Assembly: GCA_913054485.1 (NCBI GenBank)
Contig: CAJXHQ010000089.1
Coordinates: 1 to 8,868 of the forward strand
Origin: an uncultured Paracoccaceae bacterium
GTDB lineage: Bacteria > Pseudomonadota > Alphaproteobacteria > Rhodobacterales > Rhodobacteraceae
DNA: 8,868 nucleotides
Reading direction: 5' to 3'
A model generated the notes under the pieces. That model was not told the DNA's origin and made no database searches. It saw only the letters and a list, made by a program, of their open reading frames with translations. A program made the translations under genes and the position numbers. Shown here piece after piece: positions 4,890-8,868 of the stretch (position 1 is its first letter; every line of letters begins with the position of its first letter).

Positions 4890-6770
4890 TCAGAGCCCCT
4901 CCGGCTCCTCGCGGCTGCCATGGGCGGTCTTGTCCCAGAAGAACGGGCGGCAGAACAGCTCGTAGAGCGCCTTGTAGGCGGCCAGCACCCCAAGAGGGTA
5001 GTAGAAAGGCATTGCAGGCAGCCATAGGATCAGCCAGCCGCGGCCGGAGGCGATGATCGCCGCGGCTCCTGCGGCGGCGGCGCAGGCTTCGAATAGCAGT
5101 ATCAGCCGGGCGGTGCCGGTCAGGACGCCCGGCGGCAGGAGGCCCTCCGCAGGGTGCGGCAGGCCAATGAGCATGAGCCAGAACGTCCAGAGGAAAGGCG
5201 CCAGCAGGAAATGCCCGAGCGTGCCAAGGAAGAAGGCGTTCAGCCCGAGGAACCGGCGCAGGCCCAATTCCGCCAGCAGGCGCCGGGGCTGGCGGATGTG
5301 GACAAGATAGGTGACCATGAACCCTTTCAGCCAGCGCGAACGCTGACGCACCCAGGGCCAGGGACGGCAGTTGGCCTCTTCAAATGTGGTGGTGTTGAGC
5401 ATCTGTGTCTTGAACCCGGAGCGGGCGATCCGCACCCCGAGGTCTGCATCTTCGGTGACGTTATGGGCGTCCCAGCCGCCCAGCGCTTCCAGCGCCGCGC
5501 GGCGGATGAACATGGTGGTGCCGCCGAGCGGCAGCACCAGGCCCAGCCGTTCAAGCCCAGGCATGATCACCCGGAACCAGCTGGCGTATTCGATGGTGAA
5601 GCAGCGGGAAATCCAGTTGGCATTTGGATTATAATAGTCGAGCACCCCTTGCAGGCAGGCCACGTCTTCCCCGGCCTGGTGAAACCGGCGGGCGACACGC
5701 ATCAGCTGGTTGGGGCTGGGGGCGTCCTCGGCATCCCAGACGCCGATGATGTCACCGTTGCAGAAGTCCAGCGCGTAGTTCATCGCCCGCGGTTTCGTGG
5801 TCAGCCCGCCATGCGCCGGCACTTCGACAACCCGCATCCAGTCCGGCAGGGGGCTGCGCGCGATGGCGGCACGGGTCACTGAATCATGCTCTTCCAGCAC
5901 CAGCAGCACATCCAAGAGAGCGGGCGGGTAGGAAAGTTTGGCCAAGCGGCGGATCAGATGTTCGGCAATTCTCTCCTCACGGAACATGGGGACCAGCACC
6001 GAGATCCGGGGCAGGCGCGGCGGTTCGGCCGGCTGTGCCGGGACCGGTAGCTGGCGGGAGGGGCGCAGGAGCAGGAAAGCAGCAAAGCCCGCGCTTCTCA
6101 GGCAGAAAAACATCAGCAGGGCCGCAATCGACAGAATTGTCAGTGCTGCGAATACCTGCTGCGGCGCCAGCGCCGCGGCTGCTGCGCCGGCCGCAGCAAC
6201 GGCGAGCCCGGCCTGAGCGCCGCGCGGACCATTGAAATTCCGGCAGCTGAAGCGCGCCTCCACCCGCTGGCTGGCCTGTTGCGCTAGCTCGGCCTCGCAA
6301 TGGTGCGACAGGAATTCCAGCACTTGGGCGTCTTCGGCCACGGAGGGAAGGATACCCTCGAAACTGCCGGCTAGGCTGTCCGCCAGGGCGTCGGGCCGCT
6401 CCGGGCGGGACGTGGCCACCAGCAGATGGTTGCCCAATTGCGCGCGCGGGATAGCGCGGTGGCGCAGCCAGAATTGCGCCGGGCGCAGGGACAGGAGGCG
6501 GTGGTCGGGGATCTGGCGCGCAAGGTCGACAGTTTGCAGCCCGCGCTGCTCGGAGAGGGCTTCGGCGATTTGCAGCGGGCTGGCAAAGCCTTCTGCCACA
6601 CAGACATCCCCCAGCGGCAGCTGCAGCCCCTTTTGCAGGTTAACCGCCTTGGAGAGCTGGAGCTCGGTCAGCACGTGGTTGCGCAGCAGGATCTGCCCCA
6701 GGGGCAGCTGGTCCTGCCTGCCGCCCGCTGCGGGGCTGGGGGTCTTTAGCTTCAGGAACTGATCACTCAT
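4890..6770 (-). CDS. Membrane glycosyltransferase family 2 with N-terminal MshEN/GspE_N-type domain
   Basis: A 626-residue inner-membrane protein. Residues 23-75 hold two 24-residue MshEN motifs, PLGQILLRNHVLTELQLSKA.. and PLGDVCVAEGFASPLQIAEA.., separated by exactly 5 residues. This is the layout of the cyclic-di-GMP domain of MshE-type ATPases, but Pro23 and Pro52 replace the usual Arg. Residues ~187-236 form the first membrane helices. The cytoplasmic GT2 domain (~254-485) has VPMFREE (260-266), DAED (346-349), TED (439-441) and QRSRW (476-480), the D-DxD-TED-QxxRW set of processive synthases such as cellulose or poly-GlcNAc synthase. About four more helices lie at 506-608. It probably polymerises or transfers a surface glycan, possibly under signal control; E. 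coli NfrB also couples these two domains. The start is ATG 6770, although no ribosome site is visible: a large inverted repeat abuts it. A TTG at 6776 is unlikely. Confidence 0.88.
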   Translation of the reverse strand: MSDQFLKLKTPSPAAGGRQDQLPLGQILLRNHVLTELQLSKAVNLQKGLQLPLGDVCVAEGFASPLQIAEALSEQRGLQTVDLARQIPDHRLLSLRPAQFWLRHRAIPRAQLGNHLLVATSRPERPDALADSLAGSFEGILPSVAEDAQVLEFLSHHCEAELAQQASQRVEARFSCRNFNGPRGAQAGLAVAAAGAAAAALAPQQVFAALTILSIAALLMFFCLRSAGFAAFLLLRPSRQLPVPAQPAEPPRLPRISVLVPMFREERIAEHLIRRLAKLSYPPALLDVLLVLEEHDSVTRAAIARSPLPDWMRVVEVPAHGGLTTKPRAMNYALDFCNGDIIGVWDAEDAPSPNQLMRVARRFHQAGEDVACLQGVLDYYNPNANWISRCFTIEYASWFRVIMPGLERLGLVLPLGGTTMFIRRAALEALGGWDAHNVTEDADLGVRIARSGFKTQMLNTTTFEEANCRPWPWVRQRSRWLKGFMVTYLVHIRQPRRLLAELGLRRFLGLNAFFLGTLGHFLLAPFLWTFWLMLIGLPHPAEGLLPPGVLTGTARLILLFEACAAAAGAAAIIASGRGWLILWLPAMPFYYPLGVLAAYKALYELFCRPFFWDKTAHGSREEPEGL

Positions 6771-6824
6771 TAACAAAACCGCACAACAGCTAAACTGGAA
6801 GGCAGGCTGTTGTGCGGTTGTTAA
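6770..6824 (-). terminator. Large inverted repeat after carA reaching the glycosyltransferase start codon
   Basis: On the plus strand the left arm is 6770-6790 and the right arm 6806-6824. They are complementary over 19 bases apart from a 2-base insertion (AA) in the left arm, and 14 bases (6777-6790 with 6806-6819) pair without interruption. The loop is 15 bases. On the minus strand the core stem CCGCACAACAGC/GCTGTTGTGCGG is followed by TTTTGTTAA, which fits an intrinsic terminator for carA. The arm ends on the A of the glycosyltransferase ATG, so the repeat also replaces the place where a ribosome site should be. It could alternatively be an operator or a translational switch. Confidence 0.55.
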
Positions 6825-6846
6825 AAAGCGGTAAACGGGCTGTTAA
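6821..6846 (-). promoter_or_regulatory. Three CtrA-like half-sites upstream of the glycosyltransferase
   Basis: On the minus strand the order is TTAA (6846-6843), 7 bases, TTTA (6835-6832), 7 bases, TTAA (6824-6821) then C. CtrA, the alphaproteobacterial cell-cycle and motility response regulator, binds TTAA-N7-TTAA. Here two overlapping full sites share a central half-site with one mismatch, at 11-base phasing. The array lies 51-76 bases upstream of the glycosyltransferase ATG and 35 bases after the carA stop. The link to CtrA is inference from spacing. Confidence 0.4.
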
Positions 6847-6880
6847 CCTTGAGGGTACAGGCCATTGATTTATGTAGTTT

Positions 6881-8044
6881 TTATGCGGCGGCCTTCCGGG
6901 CGGCCATGGCTTCGGCGAAACGCTCGAACAGGTAGAAGCTGTCCTGAGGCCCGGGCGAGGCCTCGGGGTGGTGCTGCACCGAATAGACCGGGCGGCCGGT
7001 GATGCGGATGCCGCAGTTGGAGCCGTCGAACAGCGAAACATGTGTTTCGACCACGCCGTCGGGCAGAGTCTGCGCGTCCACAGCAAAACCGTGGTTCATC
7101 GAGGTGATCTCAACCTTGCCGGTCTCGTTCTCCTTGACCGGATGGTTGGCGCCGTGGTGGCCGTGGTTCATCTTGACGGTCTTGGCACCCAGTGCCAGTG
7201 CCAGCATCTGGTGGCCGAGGCAGATGCCGAAGACGGGCAGTTCGGTCTTCAGGACCTCCTGGATCATCGGCACGGCGTATGCGCCGGTTGCAGCAGGGTC
7301 GCCGGGGCCGTTGGACAGGAAGACGCCGTCCGGGTTATGCGCCAGAACTTCTTCGGCGGTGGCGGTCGCGGGCAGCACGGTGACGTCGCAGCCGGCCGAC
7401 GCCAGGCAGCGCAGGATGTTGCGTTTGGCGCCGAAGTCCAGGGCGACAACCTTGTGGGCCGGGGCCTCCTGGCGGGCGTAGCCCTCGGGCCAGGCCCAGC
7501 GCATCTCGTCCCAGCGGTAGCTTTGGGCGCAGGTGACTTCCTTGGCGAGGTCCGCACCTTCCAGGCCGGCCCACTCGCGCGCCTGTGCCACCAGCGCGTC
7601 CACGTCGAAGTTGCCTTCGGGGTCATGCGCCAGCGCCACATGCGGGGCGCCCTGCTGGCGGATCGCGCGGGTCAGGCGGCGGGTGTCGATGCCGCCGACT
7701 GCGATGCGGCCGGTGCGGGTGAGCCAGGCTTTCAGCTCTTCCGTGGTGCGCCAGTTCGAAGCCAGGGTAGGGTCCCATTTGACGACCATGCCGGCGGCCA
7801 CGGGTTCACCGGTTTCATCGTCCTCCGGGGTGACGCCGGTATTGCCGATATGGGGGAAGGTGAAGGTCACGATCTGACCCGCGTAGGAGGGGTCAGTCAT
7901 GATCTCCTGGTAGCCGGTCATGGCGGTGTTGAAGCAGAGCTCGGCGACGGTCTGGCCGGTGGCACCAAAACCGGTGCCGTAGAAGACGGTGCCATCAGCA
8001 AGCGCCAGGCAAGCGGTGGGCTTGGGCTGTGCGGTATCGGCCAT
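6881..8044 (-). CDS. carA: Carbamoyl-phosphate synthase, small (glutaminase) subunit
   Basis: A 387-residue glutamine amidotransferase subunit. It hydrolyses glutamine and channels ammonia to CarB for carbamoyl phosphate, feeding arginine and pyrimidine synthesis. The N-terminal CPSase domain contains 'FNTAMTGYQEIMTDPSYAGQ' (38-57) and 'GGIDTRRLTRAIR' (117-129). The class I glutaminase domain has 'SNGPGDP' (244-250), FGICLGHQ with the nucleophile Cys275, and 'QHHPEASPGP' with His359 and Glu361, so the triad is complete. ATG 8044 is chosen over ATG 8059 because GGAGAG lies 7 bases before it, and that ribosome site is made from the first codons of the longer version. A promoter is visible at 8078-8106. 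No carB is next to it: the next gene on the strand is a glycosyltransferase behind an inverted repeat. Confidence 0.96.
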   Translation of the reverse strand: MADTAQPKPTACLALADGTVFYGTGFGATGQTVAELCFNTAMTGYQEIMTDPSYAGQIVTFTFPHIGNTGVTPEDDETGEPVAAGMVVKWDPTLASNWRTTEELKAWLTRTGRIAVGGIDTRRLTRAIRQQGAPHVALAHDPEGNFDVDALVAQAREWAGLEGADLAKEVTCAQSYRWDEMRWAWPEGYARQEAPAHKVVALDFGAKRNILRCLASAGCDVTVLPATATAEEVLAHNPDGVFLSNGPGDPAATGAYAVPMIQEVLKTELPVFGICLGHQMLALALGAKTVKMNHGHHGANHPVKENETGKVEITSMNHGFAVDAQTLPDGVVETHVSLFDGSNCGIRITGRPVYSVQHHPEASPGPQDSFYLFERFAEAMAARKAAA

Positions 8045-8077
8045 TGCGCGACTCTCCATGCGGGTAAAATTCAGGGG

Positions 8078-8106
8078 CTTGTAAGGGGAGGCGCGGAAGG
8101 GGTCAA
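8078..8106 (-). promoter_or_regulatory. Sigma70-type promoter of carA
   Basis: On the minus strand the -35 TTGACC (8106-8101, 5 of 6 to consensus) and the -10 TACAAG (8083-8078, 4 of 6) are separated by exactly 17 bases. Transcription would begin near 8071, giving a leader of ~27 bases with GGAGAG before ATG 8044. This spacing also supports the shorter carA start. Confidence 0.6.
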
Positions 8107-8107
8107 G

Positions 8108-8164
8108 TGGCCCCTCGCTGCGGTTGCAGCAAAGGGCCAGGGTGCACCGCCCTGGAGGCGGTGC
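8108..8164 (-). terminator. Two hairpins after the glycoside hydrolase gene (possible terminator)
   Basis: GCACCGCC (8144-8151) pairs perfectly with GGCGGTGC (8157-8164) around 5 bases. Next to it TGGCCC (8108-8113) pairs with GGGCCA (8134-8139), enclosing an inner GCTGC/GCAGC stem (8117-8121 with 8126-8130) with a GGTT loop. They fill the gap between the glycoside hydrolase stop and the carA -35 box. There is no T tract, so termination is only inferred from position. Confidence 0.35.
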
Positions 8165-8173
8165 CAGGGAGGA

Positions 8174-8836
8174 TCAGTAGCTCAACCCATGGCCGTATGG
8201 GAAGAGCGCGCCATCAGTGGTCTCCTCGTAACCGGGGCGGTCGCTGAACTGCTCCTGCACCGCAGCGACGGTGGCGGGCAGGGCAAAGGGCATGCGGCCC
8301 TGCGGGCTGACCTCGCCCGACAGGACATCAAACAGTGCCGTGTCGGAGACGCCGAAGTTGGCGAGGATCGCACCGGCGTCGCGCAGGCCGCTTTCCGCGT
8401 CCAGCACATAGGGCTGGCGGAAGTAGATGCTGAGCACCACTTTGGAGGGGTCGCCAATCTCCTCGATCACCTTCTGAATGGTGGCCAGCGAGGGTTTGAT
8501 CTGCCAGCTGTCTGCAGCAGCCATGCCGGTGAAGTCGAGAATGCCTGCTTCCCAGGGCAATGAGCCGCCGAAGTAGTGGATGTCGGTGCATTTCTCGGTC
8601 CCGAAGGCCACGCATTGGTCGGTTGCGCCGAAGTTGCTGGCACCGGTCAGGCCGGGCACAAAGCTGTCACCCTTGGCGCTGACCAGGCTGATCGGGTTCA
8701 CCGGATGCTTGTCAAAGTCAGTGGACTTATAGGCCATAGTGACCTTGCGCCTTGTGCCTGCCGAGACGTTGATCACCGCCACATCGGCCCCTTCTGCGCT
8801 GGGGCGGTCTTCTGGCTTGATGGCGTTTCCGTTCAC
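8174..8836 (-). CDS. Glycoside hydrolase family 3 (beta-glucosidase-like), C-terminal part; 5' end broken or outside window
   Basis: 220 residues are readable from GTG 8836, ending in 'ALFPYGHGLSY' and the stop TGA... at 8176-8174. This Phe-Pro-Tyr-Gly-His-Gly-Leu-Ser-Tyr ending, together with 'VVLSIYFRQPYVLD', 'ALFDVLSGEVSPQGRMPFAL' and 'ANFGVSDTALFD', is characteristic of the C-terminal alpha/beta sandwich of GH3 enzymes, which release terminal beta-linked glucose. The catalytic nucleophile domain is absent from the window. The same frame reads on with family-like residues (AGARGYKV) but meets TAG at 8863-8861. GTG 8836 has no proper ribosome site, so it is more likely that the gene continues beyond a frameshift or nonsense change than that translation starts here. 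Only 32 bases upstream are available, so neither option can be settled. Confidence 0.72.
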   Translation of the reverse strand: MNGNAIKPEDRPSAEGADVAVINVSAGTRRKVTMAYKSTDFDKHPVNPISLVSAKGDSFVPGLTGASNFGATDQCVAFGTEKCTDIHYFGGSLPWEAGILDFTGMAAADSWQIKPSLATIQKVIEEIGDPSKVVLSIYFRQPYVLDAESGLRDAGAILANFGVSDTALFDVLSGEVSPQGRMPFALPATVAAVQEQFSDRPGYEETTDGALFPYGHGLSY

Positions 8837-8868
8837 GACCTTATAGCCGCGCGCCCCTGCCTATCCCC

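Noticed and set aside
5154..5882. A 242-codon plus-strand open frame
   Set aside because: It is antisense to the GT2 catalytic domain, which has a complete motif set.
8045..8059. Earlier ATG for carA at 8059
   Set aside because: Its first codons form the GGAGAG ribosome site for ATG 8044, which matches the family's usual N-terminus.
6968..8563. A 531-codon open frame on the plus strand
   Set aside because: It is antisense to carA and the GH3 gene, has no domain-like sequence, and is explained by high GC content suppressing stops.

Overview
The window looks like a chromosomal segment of a GC-rich alphaproteobacterium, most likely a Rhodobacteraceae/Roseobacter-group organism. This rests on the codon and base composition, the character of the UbiH-type monooxygenase and CarA proteins, and two copies of a GC-palindrome-plus-TATTT intergenic element at gene ends. 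No taxonomic search was possible, so the placement is inference. No phage, transposase, CRISPR array or tRNA was seen. Most genes are housekeeping or regulatory.

Layout, left to right. The 3' end of ilvC (ketol-acid reductoisomerase, +) ends at 317 and is followed by a strong intrinsic terminator. A 68-residue SHOCT-type lipoprotein (-, 460-666) converges on it and has its own terminator. Divergent from the lipoprotein is a ten-helix EamA/DMT exporter (+, 811-1737). It converges on a UbiH/COQ6-family FAD monooxygenase (-, 1791-2987). Upstream of that, on the same strand, lie a small two-helix membrane protein whose frame is broken by one extra base in a C run (3070-3256) and a HAD-family pyrimidine 5'-nucleotidase (3345-3989). 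A GntR/FCD regulator (+, 4100-4750) diverges from the nucleotidase.

The second half is all on the minus strand. In transcription order it holds the C-terminal part of a family 3 glycoside hydrolase (8836 to 8174, preceded by an in-frame stop), carA (8044 to 6881) behind a good sigma70-type promoter, and a 626-residue membrane glycosyltransferase (6770 to 4890). The glycosyltransferase carries an N-terminal MshEN-type domain. No carB is seen next to carA.

The most interesting locus is the glycosyltransferase and its 110-bp upstream region. Its N-terminus has the exact two-times-24-residue layout of the cyclic-di-GMP-binding MshEN domain, but both signature arginines are proline. Upstream are three TTAA-like half-sites spaced as in CtrA sites, and a near-perfect 19-bp inverted repeat that runs up to the start codon. 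Together these suggest a cell-cycle- or motility-linked surface glycan synthase. That is inference and needs experimental testing.
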